64,000 bases of DNA from contig NZ_JACRMG010000020.1 in NCBI RefSeq assembly GCF_016219575.1, forward strand, positions 182,536-246,535, written 5' to 3'. The position numbers and the translations under genes are program-made. The notes under the pieces were generated by a model. The model was not told where the DNA came from. It worked only from the letters and a program-made list of their open reading frames with translations, and did not search any database. Below, piece by piece: positions 8,782 to 17,523 of this stretch (position 1 is its first letter; every line of letters starts with the position of its first letter). This stretch comes from Bradyrhizobium sp. GTDB taxonomy: Bacteria > Pseudomonadota > Alphaproteobacteria > Rhizobiales > Xanthobacteraceae.

Positions 8782-11049
8782 ATGAGCTTTCGCCGCGACT
8801 ACATCACCAGACCGATTTTCTCCTTTGCCCGCGGCGTGCTGCCGCCGATGTCCGACACCGAGCGCGAGGCGCTCGAGGCGGGCGACGTCTGGTGGGATGC
8901 CGATCTCTTCACCGGCAATCCCGACTGGTCGAAGCTCCTGGCCAACGCGCCGGCCGCGCTGACCGAGGAGGAGAAGGCTTTCCTCAACGGCCCCGTCGAC
9001 GAGCTCTGCGCCATGCTCGACGACTGGAAAATCAACTGGGAGTGGCGCGACCTGCCCCCGGAGGCCTGGGACTTCATCAAGCGCCACAAGTTCTTCGGCA
9101 TGATCATCCCGAAGGAGTTCGGCGGGCTCGGCTTCTCGCCCTATGCGCATTCCGAAGTCGTGCGCAAGCTGTCCTCGCGCTCGCTGGCGGCCGCCGTCAC
9201 GGTGATGGTGCCGAACTCGCTCGGGCCCGGCGAATTGCTGATGCGCTTCGGCACGAAAGAACAGCAGGACCGCTGGCTGCCGCGTCTCGCTGACGGCCGC
9301 GACATTCCCTGCTTCGGTCTCACCAGCCCCGAGGCCGGCTCGGATGCGGCCTCGATGATCGACACCGGCATCATCTGCAAGGGCACCTTCGAGGGCCGCG
9401 AGGTGATCGGCCTGAGGCTGAACTGGCACAAGCGCTACATCACGCTCGGCCCGGTCTCGACGCTTTTGGGTCTCGCCTTCAAGGCCTATGACCCCGACCA
9501 TCTCGTAGGCCCCGAGGAAGACCTCGGCATCACCGTGGCGCTGATTCCGACGCACCTTCCCGGCGTCCGGATCGGCCATCGCCATCTGCCGGCGATGCAG
9601 GTTTTCCAGAACGGCCCGAACTGGGGCCACGATGTCTTCATACCCCTCGACTACATCATCGGCGGCCAGGAGCGGCTGGGCCAGGGCTGGAAGATGCTGA
9701 TGACGGCGCTCGCCGCCGGCCGCGGCATTTCGCTGCCGTCACTCTCCGCGGCCGGCGCCGCCTATGCCGCGCGCACCACAGGCGCCTATGCCCGCATCCG
9801 CGAGCAGTTCGGCATCTCGATTTCGAAGTTCGAGGGCATCGAGGAGCCGCTCGCCCGCATCGCCGGAACGGCCTATCTGCTCGATGCTGCGCGCCGGCTG
9901 ACCTGCGCTGCGCTCAATCAGGGTCATCATCCCGCAGTCATCTCGGGGATCATGAAGCTCCATGCCACCGAGCGCATGCGCATCGTGATCGACGACGCCA
10001 TGGATATACACGGCGGCAAGGCCGTGATCGACGGTCCGCAGAACTACATGGGCAGCCTCTACCGCGCGGTGCCGGTCGGCATCACGGTGGAGGGTGCCAA
10101 CATCCTCACCCGCAATCTCATCGTGTTCGGGCAGGGCGCCATCCGTGCCCATCCATATCTGCTCGCCGAGATGAACGCGCTACGCGACGAGGATCGCACG
10201 CGTGGGCTTGAAGCGTTTGACAAGTCCCTCTGGAGTCATGTCGGCCACAGCTTCCGGACGCTGTTCCGCGCCTGGGGCCGCAGCTGGAGCGGCGGCATCT
10301 TCGCGCCGGCGCCGGAGGCGGGCGCTGCGACGCGCTTCTACCGCCAGCTCTCGCGCTACTCATCGGCCTTTGCGCTTGCCGCCGACATGGCGTTGCTCAC
10401 GCTCGGCGGCGCGCTGAAGCGCAAGGAAATGCTCTCCGCGCGGCTCGGCGACATCCTCTCGGAGCTCTATCTTCTCTCCGCCGCACTGAAGCGCTGGGAA
10501 GACGAGGGCCGCCAGCAGGCCGATTTCCCCGCGCTCGAATGGTGCATGGCGAGCGGCTTCAAGACGATCGAGAATCGCCTCGCCGAAATCCTCGGCAATC
10601 TGCCCAACCGTTTCGTCGCCGTGCTCCTGAAATTTTTCCTGCAGCCGTGGGGTGCACGCGTGCTCGGGCCCACCGATCGCGTGGTGCATCAATGCGCCCA
10701 GCTCATCCTCGAGCCGTCGGCGGCGCGCGAGCGCCTGACGCCGGATCTCTCCCATGTCGATGACGACCGCGGCGTGGCGCGGCTGGAAAAGGCATTCCGG
10801 CTTTATGCGGCTTCCGAGGATATCCGCAAGCGGCTGCATGCCGCGCGCATCCACGAATGGAAGGAAGGTGTGAAGAAAGGCGTCATCACCCAGGCCGAGG
10901 GCGAGAAACTCGCCGCCGCGCATGACGCCGTCATGATGGTGATCGAGGTCGACGATTTCGCGCCCGAGGCGCTGTCGCCGATTTACAAGAAGAGCGCCGA
11001 TGTGCATCAATTCTTCCAGGAGTTGGGTGAGCAGAGGGCGGCGAGCTGA
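8782..11049 (+). CDS. fadE: Acyl-CoA dehydrogenase, FadE (YafH) type
   Basis: A 755-residue flavoprotein for the first step of fatty-acid beta-oxidation (acyl-CoA to trans-2-enoyl-CoA). It is much longer than ordinary acyl-CoA dehydrogenases, as in E. coli FadE. Recognisable segments are CFGLTSPEAGSDA (FAD/substrate loop), VPGITVEG-like VPVGITVEGANILTRNL, and the long C-terminal DUF1974 region. The start at 8782 (MSFRRDYITRP) is preferred over an ATG fifteen bases upstream. Its stop overlaps the thiolase start (TGATG), which marks an operon. Confidence 0.92.
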   Translation: MSFRRDYITRPIFSFARGVLPPMSDTEREALEAGDVWWDADLFTGNPDWSKLLANAPAALTEEEKAFLNGPVDELCAMLDDWKINWEWRDLPPEAWDFIKRHKFFGMIIPKEFGGLGFSPYAHSEVVRKLSSRSLAAAVTVMVPNSLGPGELLMRFGTKEQQDRWLPRLADGRDIPCFGLTSPEAGSDAASMIDTGIICKGTFEGREVIGLRLNWHKRYITLGPVSTLLGLAFKAYDPDHLVGPEEDLGITVALIPTHLPGVRIGHRHLPAMQVFQNGPNWGHDVFIPLDYIIGGQERLGQGWKMLMTALAAGRGISLPSLSAAGAAYAARTTGAYARIREQFGISISKFEGIEEPLARIAGTAYLLDAARRLTCAALNQGHHPAVISGIMKLHATERMRIVIDDAMDIHGGKAVIDGPQNYMGSLYRAVPVGITVEGANILTRNLIVFGQGAIRAHPYLLAEMNALRDEDRTRGLEAFDKSLWSHVGHSFRTLFRAWGRSWSGGIFAPAPEAGAATRFYRQLSRYSSAFALAADMALLTLGGALKRKEMLSARLGDILSELYLLSAALKRWEDEGRQQADFPALEWCMASGFKTIENRLAEILGNLPNRFVAVLLKFFLQPWGARVLGPTDRVVHQCAQLILEPSAARERLTPDLSHVDDDRGVARLEKAFRLYAASEDIRKRLHAARIHEWKEGVKKGVITQAEGEKLAAAHDAVMMVIEVDDFAPEALSPIYKKSADVHQFFQELGEQRAAS

Positions 11050-12332
11050 TGGCGCGACCGGTTTTCATCATCGACGGCAGCCGGACGCCGTTCATCAAGG
11101 CTCGCTCGGGTCCAGGTCCCTTCACCCCCGTCGATCTTGCCGTGCAATGCGGCCGGCCGCTCTTGGCGCGGCAGCCCTTTGCGCCCACCGCCTTCGACCA
11201 AGTGATCCTCGGTTGCGTCAACGTCATTGCCGACGAGATGAACCCGGCGCGCGTGGCGGCGCTACGGCTCGGCATGGGCGAGAAGATGGTCGCCTTCACC
11301 GTGCAGATCAATTGCGGCTCCGGCATGCAATCGATCGACACGGCCTATCGTTACATCCGCGAAGGCGCCGCCGATCTGATTCTGGCCGGCGGGGCGGAAG
11401 CACTGAGCCACGCGCCGCTGGTCTGGCCGCAGGCCGGCGTGCGTTGGTTTGCGGGGCTGGCAGGCGCACGCGGCCTTGGCGCGAAGATCATGGCGGCGCT
11501 GAAAGCAAGACCGTCCGATTTCAAGCCGATCATTGGGCTGGAGCGCGGGCTCACCGATCCCATCACCGAGCTCAACATGGGCCAGACCGCCGAAGTCGTC
11601 GGACAGCTATTCGGCATCACGCGCGAGCAATCCGATGCCTATGCCGCCGAGAGCCACAGGCGGCTGGCGCATGCGCAGGCCGACGGTTTCTTGAAAGGCG
11701 AGCTCGAGATCGCATTTTCGCGCGATGGCAAGTTCTACGACCACGATGACGGCGTGCGTCCCGATTCGACCGCGGAGTCGCTGGCGAAACTGAAGCCGGT
11801 ATTCGAGCGTCCGTGGGGCCAGGTCACCGCCGGCAATTCCTCGCAGATCACCGACGGCGCGTCCTGGGTCATCCTCGCCTCCGAGGAAGCCGTGGTGAAG
11901 CACGGGTTGACGCCGAAGGCCGCGATCATCGACAGTCAGTGGTCGGCGCTCGATCCCTCCATCATGGGCCTCGGCCCGGTGTTGTCGGCGACCGCGCTGC
12001 TCAAGCGCAACGATATCACCCTGCAGGACGTCGAAACCTGGGAGTTAAACGAGGCGTTCGCCACGCAGGTGCTCGGCTGCCTCGCCGCGTGGAACGACGA
12101 AAAATTTTGCAAGGAAGTGCTCGGCCTCGACGGTGCGGCTGGCGAGCTTGACCGCGCCAAACTCAATGTCGATGGCGGGGCGATCAGCCTCGGCCATCCC
12201 GTCGGCACCTCCGGCAACCGCATCGTGCTGCATCTGGTCAACGCCATGAAGCGGCTCGGCACCCGCCGCGGCATCGCTACCGAATGCATCGGCGGCGGGC
12301 TGGGCGGCGCCATGCTGATCGAGATGGTGTGA
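11049..12332 (+). CDS. Acetyl-CoA C-acyltransferase (thiolase)
   Basis: A 427-residue thiolase giving the last step of beta-oxidation. The nucleophile cysteine is in QINCGSGMQSID (about residue 90), the conserved NEAFA motif follows near residue 335, and the C-terminal GGAISLGHPVGTSGNR plus CIGGGLGGAM carry the catalytic His and Cys. FadI-like insertions explain the length. The ATG overlaps the stop of fadE and only two bases separate its stop from the next gene, so the three enzymes are translated together. Confidence 0.93.
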   Translation: MARPVFIIDGSRTPFIKARSGPGPFTPVDLAVQCGRPLLARQPFAPTAFDQVILGCVNVIADEMNPARVAALRLGMGEKMVAFTVQINCGSGMQSIDTAYRYIREGAADLILAGGAEALSHAPLVWPQAGVRWFAGLAGARGLGAKIMAALKARPSDFKPIIGLERGLTDPITELNMGQTAEVVGQLFGITREQSDAYAAESHRRLAHAQADGFLKGELEIAFSRDGKFYDHDDGVRPDSTAESLAKLKPVFERPWGQVTAGNSSQITDGASWVILASEEAVVKHGLTPKAAIIDSQWSALDPSIMGLGPVLSATALLKRNDITLQDVETWELNEAFATQVLGCLAAWNDEKFCKEVLGLDGAAGELDRAKLNVDGGAISLGHPVGTSGNRIVLHLVNAMKRLGTRRGIATECIGGGLGGAMLIEMV

Positions 12333-12334
12333 CC

Positions 12335-14449
12335 ATGGCCGAGAAGATCATGGATGTGCTGGGCGAACGCGTGCTCGAACTCGGGCCCAAGCCCGACCCC
12401 GGCCGGCCCTATCACGATTTCCGCCTGACCCGCGATGCCGACGGCGTCGCCTGGCTGCTGTTCGATCGCGCCGATTCCAGCGCCAACACGCTGTCGGCCG
12501 AGGTGATCGAAGGGCTCGACCGCGTGCTGGCGGAATTGGAGACCAATCGCCCGACCGGACTCGTCATCCGTTCCGCGAAGACGTCCGGCTTCATCGCGGG
12601 CGCCGACGTCAACGAATTCCGCGCCGCCGCCGATCCCAAGCAGGTCGAGACCGCGATCGGCCGCGCACATGCGGTGATCGACCGGCTGGAAGCACTGCGC
12701 ATTCCGACGGTGGCGGTGATCCACGGTTTTTGTCTGGGTGGCGGCCTTGAAGTGGCGCTGGCCTGCCAGATGCGCATCGCCATCTCCGATGCACGCTTCG
12801 GCTTCCCCGAGGTGATGCTGGGCCTGCATCCCGGCCTCGGCGGTACCGCGCGTTTCACCGGGCTCGTCAATCCCATGCAGGCGATGACGCTGATGCTGAC
12901 GGGTCGCACCATCGACGCGCGACGGGCGAAGTCGCTCGGCCTGGTCGATGCCGTCTGCGAGGAGCGCCACGTCCGCAATGCCGTCAAGGACGCAATGTCG
13001 GGCAAGCTCAAGCGCGCCAAGAAGAGCCCGCTGGTGACCTTGCTCAATCTCGGTCCCGTGCGCCGCCTGCTTGCGGGCCGCATGCGCGCCGAGGCGGAAA
13101 AGGCCGCACCCCATGAGCACTATCCCGCACCCGATGCGCTGATCGATCTCTGGGAGCGCTACGGCGGCGACAAGGCCACGATGCTGGCGGCGGAGAAGAC
13201 GTCGTTCGCCTATCTGATGGTGACGCCGGCCGCGCAGAACCTGATCCGCGTCTTCTTCCTGCGCGAGCAGATGAAGAAGCTTGCGGGAAGCGGCAACCGG
13301 ATCGAACATGTCCACGTCATCGGCGCCGGCGCCATGGGCGGCGACATCGCCGCCTGGTGCGCCGGGCAGGATTTGCGCGTCACGCTCGCCGACATGAAGG
13401 CTGAGCCGATCGCAGGTGCGATGAAGCGCGCCGCCGATCTCTTCGGCAAGATTTTGCGCAAGCGCACCGCCTCGCGCGATGCGCTCGATCGCCTGATCCC
13501 GGACATGGTGGGTGAGGGCGTGCGCGGCGCCGATCTCATCATCGAGGCGGTACCGGAGAAGCTCGAGCTCAAGCAAAAGGTCTATGCCTCGATCGAGCCC
13601 AAGATGAAGCCCGGCGCGATCCTCGCGACCAACACCTCCAGCATCCCGCTGCAGGATCTGCGCACAACGCTGCAAAGGCCGGAACGTTTGCTCGGCCTGC
13701 ACTTCTTCAATCCGGTGTCGCGGCTGCAACTCGTCGAGGTCGTCAGCCATGACGGCACCGATGCGCAACTGCACAAGCAGGCGCTGGCCTTTGTCGGCGC
13801 CATCGACCGCCTGCCGCTGCCGGTGAAGAGCTCGCCGGGCTTTCTCGTCAACCGTGCGCTGACGCCCTACATGCTGGAAGCCATGGTGATGCTGGACGAG
13901 GGGATCGCCCAGACCGTCATCGATGCGGCGGCGAAAAAGTTCGGCATGCCGATGGGCCCGATCGAGCTCGCCGACCAGGTCGGCCTCGACATCTGCCTCG
14001 ACGTCGGTGACATGCTGCGCTCGAAGTTCGGCGACGCGCTACCGCCGACGCCGGCATGGCTGCGCGAGAAGGTCGCGCGCGGCGAACTCGGCCGCAAGAC
14101 CGGCAAGGGCTTCTACGCCTGGAAGGATGGCAAGCCCGAAGCGCCGCTGGGCTCGCAACCGCAAGGGGAGGCGCTGCAGCCGGCCGAGCCGACGCCGGAG
14201 ATGATCGACCGCCTGGTGTTGCCGATGTCGAACGTCTGCGTCGCCTGCCTGCGCGAAGGCATCGTCGACAATGCCGACATCGTGGACGGCGCCATGATCT
14301 TCGGCACCGGCTATGCACCGTTCCGCGGCGGGCCGTTGAACTACGCGCGCACCCGCGGGCCTGAAAACGTCGCCGGCACCCTGCGCGCTCTGGCGCAGAA
14401 GTTCGGCGGCCGCTTTGCGCCCGATCCGGGCTGGGAGACGTTCAAGTGA
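12335..14449 (+). CDS. Multifunctional 3-hydroxyacyl-CoA dehydrogenase/enoyl-CoA hydratase (FadB/FadJ type)
   Basis: This 704-residue protein joins two enzymes. The N-terminal crotonase domain (residues about 30-210) has SGFIAGADVNEF and GFCLGGGLEVALACQMRIA, which form the oxyanion hole, and a glutamate in GFPEVMLGLHPGLGG. A Rossmann domain starting HVIGAGAMGGDIAAWCA (about residue 325) binds NAD, followed by GLHFFNPVSRLQLVEV and two C-terminal 3HCDH domains. It follows the thiolase by two bases and its stop overlaps the thioesterase start. This is a complete beta-oxidation operon. Confidence 0.93.
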   Translation: MAEKIMDVLGERVLELGPKPDPGRPYHDFRLTRDADGVAWLLFDRADSSANTLSAEVIEGLDRVLAELETNRPTGLVIRSAKTSGFIAGADVNEFRAAADPKQVETAIGRAHAVIDRLEALRIPTVAVIHGFCLGGGLEVALACQMRIAISDARFGFPEVMLGLHPGLGGTARFTGLVNPMQAMTLMLTGRTIDARRAKSLGLVDAVCEERHVRNAVKDAMSGKLKRAKKSPLVTLLNLGPVRRLLAGRMRAEAEKAAPHEHYPAPDALIDLWERYGGDKATMLAAEKTSFAYLMVTPAAQNLIRVFFLREQMKKLAGSGNRIEHVHVIGAGAMGGDIAAWCAGQDLRVTLADMKAEPIAGAMKRAADLFGKILRKRTASRDALDRLIPDMVGEGVRGADLIIEAVPEKLELKQKVYASIEPKMKPGAILATNTSSIPLQDLRTTLQRPERLLGLHFFNPVSRLQLVEVVSHDGTDAQLHKQALAFVGAIDRLPLPVKSSPGFLVNRALTPYMLEAMVMLDEGIAQTVIDAAAKKFGMPMGPIELADQVGLDICLDVGDMLRSKFGDALPPTPAWLREKVARGELGRKTGKGFYAWKDGKPEAPLGSQPQGEALQPAEPTPEMIDRLVLPMSNVCVACLREGIVDNADIVDGAMIFGTGYAPFRGGPLNYARTRGPENVAGTLRALAQKFGGRFAPDPGWETFK

Positions 14450-14874
14450 CGGAAACGCATGTTCACGCCCCGCCAAGCGACGAGATAGGGCCGCGCGGCG
14501 ACCTGTGCACGCGGACGCTGGCCATGCCGGCCGACACCAACGCCAATGGCGACATTTTTGGTGGCTGGCTGCTCAGCCAGATGGATATCGCCGGTGGCGT
14601 TGCCGCCTCGAAAGTCGCGAAATCCCGTACGGTCACGGTCAGCATCGACGCGATGAATTTCCGCAAGCCGGTCTATGTCGGCGATCTCGTTTCCGTGCAC
14701 GCCAACCTGGTCCGGGTCGGCCGCACCTCGATGACCATCCATCTCGAGGCCTGGGTGGTGCGCCGCAAGGAGACCCAGCCGATCCTGGTGACCGACGGCA
14801 ATTTCACCTACGTCGCGATCGACGAGCAGGGCCGCCCGCAACCGATCCAACGAAATGAGCCGCTGACCGCGTGA
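14446..14874 (+). CDS. Acyl-CoA thioesterase, YciA-like hotdog fold
   Basis: A 142-residue hotdog-fold thioesterase. TLAMPADTNANGDIFGGWLLSQMD (residues about 24-47) is the signature of the YciA/ACOT family, with the catalytic Asn-Gly-Asp and helix start. It begins with GTG overlapping the stop of the upstream gene (GTGA), so it is the last cistron of the fatty-acid operon. It probably releases free acids or CoA when beta-oxidation intermediates build up; that role is inferred from context. Confidence 0.88.
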   Translation: MTETHVHAPPSDEIGPRGDLCTRTLAMPADTNANGDIFGGWLLSQMDIAGGVAASKVAKSRTVTVSIDAMNFRKPVYVGDLVSVHANLVRVGRTSMTIHLEAWVVRRKETQPILVTDGNFTYVAIDEQGRPQPIQRNEPLTA

Positions 14875-14909
14875 TGCGGTGGCAGCGGCTCTCTTTCAGT
14901 TCAGAATTC

Positions 14910-14993
14910 GTAGGATGGGTTGAGCGTCAGCGAAACCCATCGAGTCCTATTGCGGCAAAGATGATGGGTTTCGCTTCGCTCAACCCATCCTAC
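14910..14993. repeat. Dispersed palindromic repeat, family A
   Basis: GTAGGATGGGTTGAGCGTCAG at the left and CTTCGCTCAACCCATCCTAC at the right are inverted copies. It separates the convergent thioesterase and glycine-zipper genes and may act as a bidirectional stop. Confidence 0.85.
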
Positions 14994-14998
14994 ATTTC

Positions 14999-15424
14999 TC
15001 AGATGCAACGCCGGCGGTAGCCGTAGCGATCGATGAACGTGCCGTCGCGGGGATCGAAGGTCGGCGAGCGCGTGCAGGGCGGGCCATAGACTTCGCGGCT
15101 GTAGTAGCGCTGCGGCGGCGGACCGGCGCAATAGGCGGGATCGACCAGCACATAGGCGCCGTCGGAGCGCGGCAGGTAGCAGCCGTTGTTGTAGTAGTAA
15201 TAGCCGCCCGGCCGGGGGTCGCCCTGGGCCGCCACGGCCGCGCCGGTGCCCGCGCCGAGCACTGCACCGATCGCCGCTCCGCGGCCGCCGCCGATCGCGC
15301 CGCCGAGGATCGCGCCGGCCGCACCGCCAAAGATGGCGCCGCCAAGCGCGTCCTGCGCCGCCGCCTGCCTGGGCGGAATCAGGGTCGCCAGCGCAAGCAA
15401 CGCTATGAGAGCCAATCTGGTCAT
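14999..15424 (-). CDS. Exported glycine-zipper protein with BA14K-like C-terminus
   Basis: A 141-residue exported protein. A signal peptide (MTRLALIALLALATLIPPRQAAA) precedes a glycine zipper of repeated GGAIFGGAAGAILGGA-type segments (residues about 28-65) that usually inserts in or lines a membrane. A Tyr-rich linker follows, and the C-terminal RSPTFDPRDGTFIDRYGY-RRRC resembles the end of rhizobial BA14K surface proteins. The start at 15424 sits after GGAGAAACAGAGA. Function is unknown; envelope location is inferred. Confidence 0.7.
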   Translation of the reverse strand: MTRLALIALLALATLIPPRQAAAQDALGGAIFGGAAGAILGGAIGGGRGAAIGAVLGAGTGAAVAAQGDPRPGGYYYYNNGCYLPRSDGAYVLVDPAYCAGPPPQRYYSREVYGPPCTRSPTFDPRDGTFIDRYGYRRRCI

Positions 15425-15609
15425 TCTCTGTTTCTCCGGTGGGATAAGGCTTCCTACCACGATTCGCAGGTTCGACCGGTTAAGGTCAAGCCCCGGGCGG
15501 GGCCCGGTTTGATGCCAAAACCATCAATTTTGCGTTGTTTTCGCTGGCTGCCGGATGAGCCGCGGCGTACCGGGTCCCCCGCCTGCGCAGGGGACGACGG
15601 CCGGGTTTG

Positions 15610-16053
15610 TCAGAGCTTCGTTGCCGCGCGCGACAACAGCTTCCAGTCACTGCCCTGCTTCTGCCAGTTCATCAGGATGTGCAGGTTCTGTGGAGTCTTC
15701 TTGCCGTCGGTGAATTCCTGCTCGCCGACGAAGGTGAAGCGGACGATCGCGTTCGGCCCGACGACCTTGATCGTCGGATCCTTGTACTCGAGCATCGTCC
15801 ATTTGTAGTTGGCCTTGGCGATGCCGTCGAGCAGCGACGCCTTGGTATCGATCTTGGCGTTGGAGTGGCTGTAGCTGAGTTCTTCCGCACAGAGCGGACC
15901 GATCGGATCGGCCTTGCCGGCGGCTTGCGCTGCGCGGAAGGTTTCGAGGTTTTTTGCGATGGCGTCTTCATCCGCGCCGGCGAAGGCTGGCAGCGCGGTC
16001 AGCAGTCCAAGCGCGAGTGCGGGCAAGGCGAGCTGGCGGCGATCGAGTTGCAT
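15610..16053 (-). CDS. Exported NTF2-like (DUF4440/SnoaL type) protein
   Basis: A 147-residue protein with a signal peptide (MQLDRRQLALPALALGLLTALPAFAGA). The mature part has the cone-shaped NTF2-like pattern: a helix DEDAIAKNLETFRAAQ, the CAEELSYSHSNAKIDTK segment, and strands ending with LHILMNWQKQGSDWKLLSRA. Such domains bind small ligands or act as enzymes, and many are of unknown role. The start at 16053 follows GGGAGGAAACC. A perfect palindrome lies about 90 bases upstream. Confidence 0.75.
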   Translation of the reverse strand: MQLDRRQLALPALALGLLTALPAFAGADEDAIAKNLETFRAAQAAGKADPIGPLCAEELSYSHSNAKIDTKASLLDGIAKANYKWTMLEYKDPTIKVVGPNAIVRFTFVGEQEFTDGKKTPQNLHILMNWQKQGSDWKLLSRAATKL

Positions 16054-16144
16054 GGTTTCCTCCCTTGTCGTCGTGAAGGTTTGTTGTTCGAACAGTTTCT
16101 CAGCCGCATTTCGCTTTGTCGAGCAGGGCAGCCCGGCCGGCATG

Positions 16145-16163
16145 AAATGATTTCAAATCATTT
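16145..16163. promoter_or_regulatory. Perfect 19-base palindrome, possible operator
   Basis: AAATGATTT-C-AAATCATTT lies in the divergent space between the NTF2-like gene and glpR. It is AT-rich in a GC-rich setting and too short to be one of the dispersed repeats. An operator for a dimeric repressor is the likely role, regulator unknown. Confidence 0.4.
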
Positions 16164-16300
16164 TTGCGGCTGCGAACCCAACAATGCGTCTTAACCAGGA
16201 TTGCGGTTTCGTCAGGTCCGCGGCCCGCGCCATGCATCTGCCGCGTTGACCGCGCCTGCGAACCGCCGCACCATGACCTCCCTTGCCGGAAGGATTGGCC

Positions 16301-17131
16301 GTGGCCGGACTGTCGCATCGCCAGACTGAAATCCTCAACATCGCCCGCGCCTTCGGACGGGTGATGGTGGAAGACCTCGCCCGGCGCTTCGAGGTGTCGG
16401 CGCAGACCATCCGGAAAGATCTCAACGATCTCTGCGACCAGCGCTCGCTGACCCGCATCCATGGCGGCGCGATCATCGCCTCCGGCGTCGAAAACCTCGC
16501 CTACGAGGCGCGCCGCTTCGTCGCCGCCGAGGAGAAAAAGGCGATCGGCGCTGCGGCGGCGGCGCGCATCCCCAACGGCTGCTCGCTGTTCATCAACATC
16601 GGCACCACGACGGAAGAGGTCGCGGCCGCGCTGACCTCGCATGAGGACCTGCTCGTCATCACCAACAACCTCAATGTCGCGATGCTGCTCTACCGCCATC
16701 CGCGCATCGAGGTGATCGTGGCGGGAGGCGCGGTGCGCCGCGCCGACGGTGCCGTGGTCGGTTCCACCGCCACACAGCTGATCGGCCAGTTCAAGGTCGA
16801 CTACGCCATCATCGGCGCGTCCGCGATCGACGAGGAGGGCGCGTTGCTCGACTTCGACTATCGCGAGGTGCAGGCGGCGCAGGCGATCATCGCCAACGCC
16901 CGCAGCGTCATGCTGGTTGCCGACTCGACAAAGCTGCGCCGCAGCGCCGCGGTTCGCATCGCGCATCTCTCGCAGATCCAGACCTTTGTGACGGATTCGC
17001 CGCTGCCCGCCGGACTCGCCAGCATCTGCCATCACCGCGGCATCGAGGTGGTCGTCGCGATGGACAAGCCCGTCGCCGACCTCGACGAGACCGAATCCGA
17101 GCCCGCGCCGCCGGCACTGCGCAGCGTGTAG
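16301..17131 (+). CDS. glpR: DeoR family glycerol regulon repressor GlpR
   Basis: A 276-residue DeoR-type repressor. The N-terminal helix-turn-helix reads VEDLARRFEVSAQTIRKDL (residues about 20-38), and the C-terminal domain has the sugar-phosphate-sensing FINIGTTTEEVA and IIGASAID segments of the family. It directly precedes glpD and the glycerol importer, and TTTCG-rich repeats of the kind bound by GlpR proteins lie just before glpD. The GTG at 16301 is chosen because GGAAGGA stands six bases upstream. Glycerol-3-phosphate is the probable inducer, from knowledge of the family. Confidence 0.85.
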   Translation: MAGLSHRQTEILNIARAFGRVMVEDLARRFEVSAQTIRKDLNDLCDQRSLTRIHGGAIIASGVENLAYEARRFVAAEEKKAIGAAAAARIPNGCSLFINIGTTTEEVAAALTSHEDLLVITNNLNVAMLLYRHPRIEVIVAGGAVRRADGAVVGSTATQLIGQFKVDYAIIGASAIDEEGALLDFDYREVQAAQAIIANARSVMLVADSTKLRRSAAVRIAHLSQIQTFVTDSPLPAGLASICHHRGIEVVVAMDKPVADLDETESEPAPPALRSV

Positions 17132-17159
17132 CGCATAGCTCTCCTCGACTTTCCCGACG

Positions 17160-17262
17160 CGTCATCACCCGCGAAAGCGGGTGATCCAGTATTCCAGGGG
17201 CGCCCGTGGTCGACCGAGAAGCCGCGGCGTACTGGATGCCCCGCTTTCGCGGGGCACGACAG
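17160..17262. repeat. Dispersed palindromic repeat, family D (CGTCATCACCCGCGAAAGCGGG type)
   Basis: The left end has CACCCGCGAAAGCGGGTG, itself a hairpin, and the right end GCCCCGCTTTCGCGGGGC. The outer parts GGTGATCCAGTA and TACTGGATGCC pair. A diverged copy is at 25206-25334. It sits between glpR and glpD. Confidence 0.75.
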
Positions 17263-17373
17263 GGAGAACGACGTGGCCTCATGGTTCGCCAGGCGATGCG
17301 AAGTCTCGCCCGGAGACGCGCGTGCCGCGCTCCTCGCCATGAGGGTCTAGAAACCCCGAACCGCCATCAGACC

Positions 17374-17416
17374 CTGATCCTGAGGAGTGCGCTTTTCGCG
17401 CGCGTCTCGAAGGATG
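17374..17416. repeat. Dispersed palindromic repeat, family F (CTGATCCTGAGGAG type)
   Basis: CTGATCCTGAGGAGTGCGC at the left is complementary in part to GCGCGTCTCGAAGGATGA at the right. A sister copy in the other orientation is at 61217-61255. Confidence 0.6.
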
Positions 17417-17430
17417 AAGGCTCCAATTCC

Positions 17431-17487
17431 AACTTTCGCTTGCTTTCGCTTTTCGTTGTGCTGTAATCGAAAACGAAAGTGAAATCG
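17431..17487. promoter_or_regulatory. GlpR operator candidate (repeated TTTCG) before glpD
   Basis: The stretch holds CTTTCGCTTGCTTTCGCTTTTCGTT and, after ten bases, AACGAAAGTGAAATCG preceded by ATCGAA. These are repeated TTTCG half sites in direct and inverted order. Repeats of this form are typical operators of GlpR and other DeoR regulators. An in-frame GTG at 17479 lies inside the site, which argues for a later start of glpD. Confidence 0.6.
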
Positions 17488-17523
17488 CCGAAGCGAAGAA
17501 GGCGATTGCCGGGGAAGCGTTCG

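Noticed and set aside
11936..13774. A 612-residue minus-strand frame opposite the thiolase and FadB/J genes
   Set aside because: Its composition is typical of an antisense shadow; the plus-strand genes are clear enzymes with overlapping starts and stops.
17384..17409. TGATCC with 16 bases to CGCG, near the ECF promoter pattern
   Set aside because: It lies inside a dispersed repeat (family F), the -10 box differs (CGCG for CGTT), and the downstream gene belongs to glycerol metabolism under GlpR.
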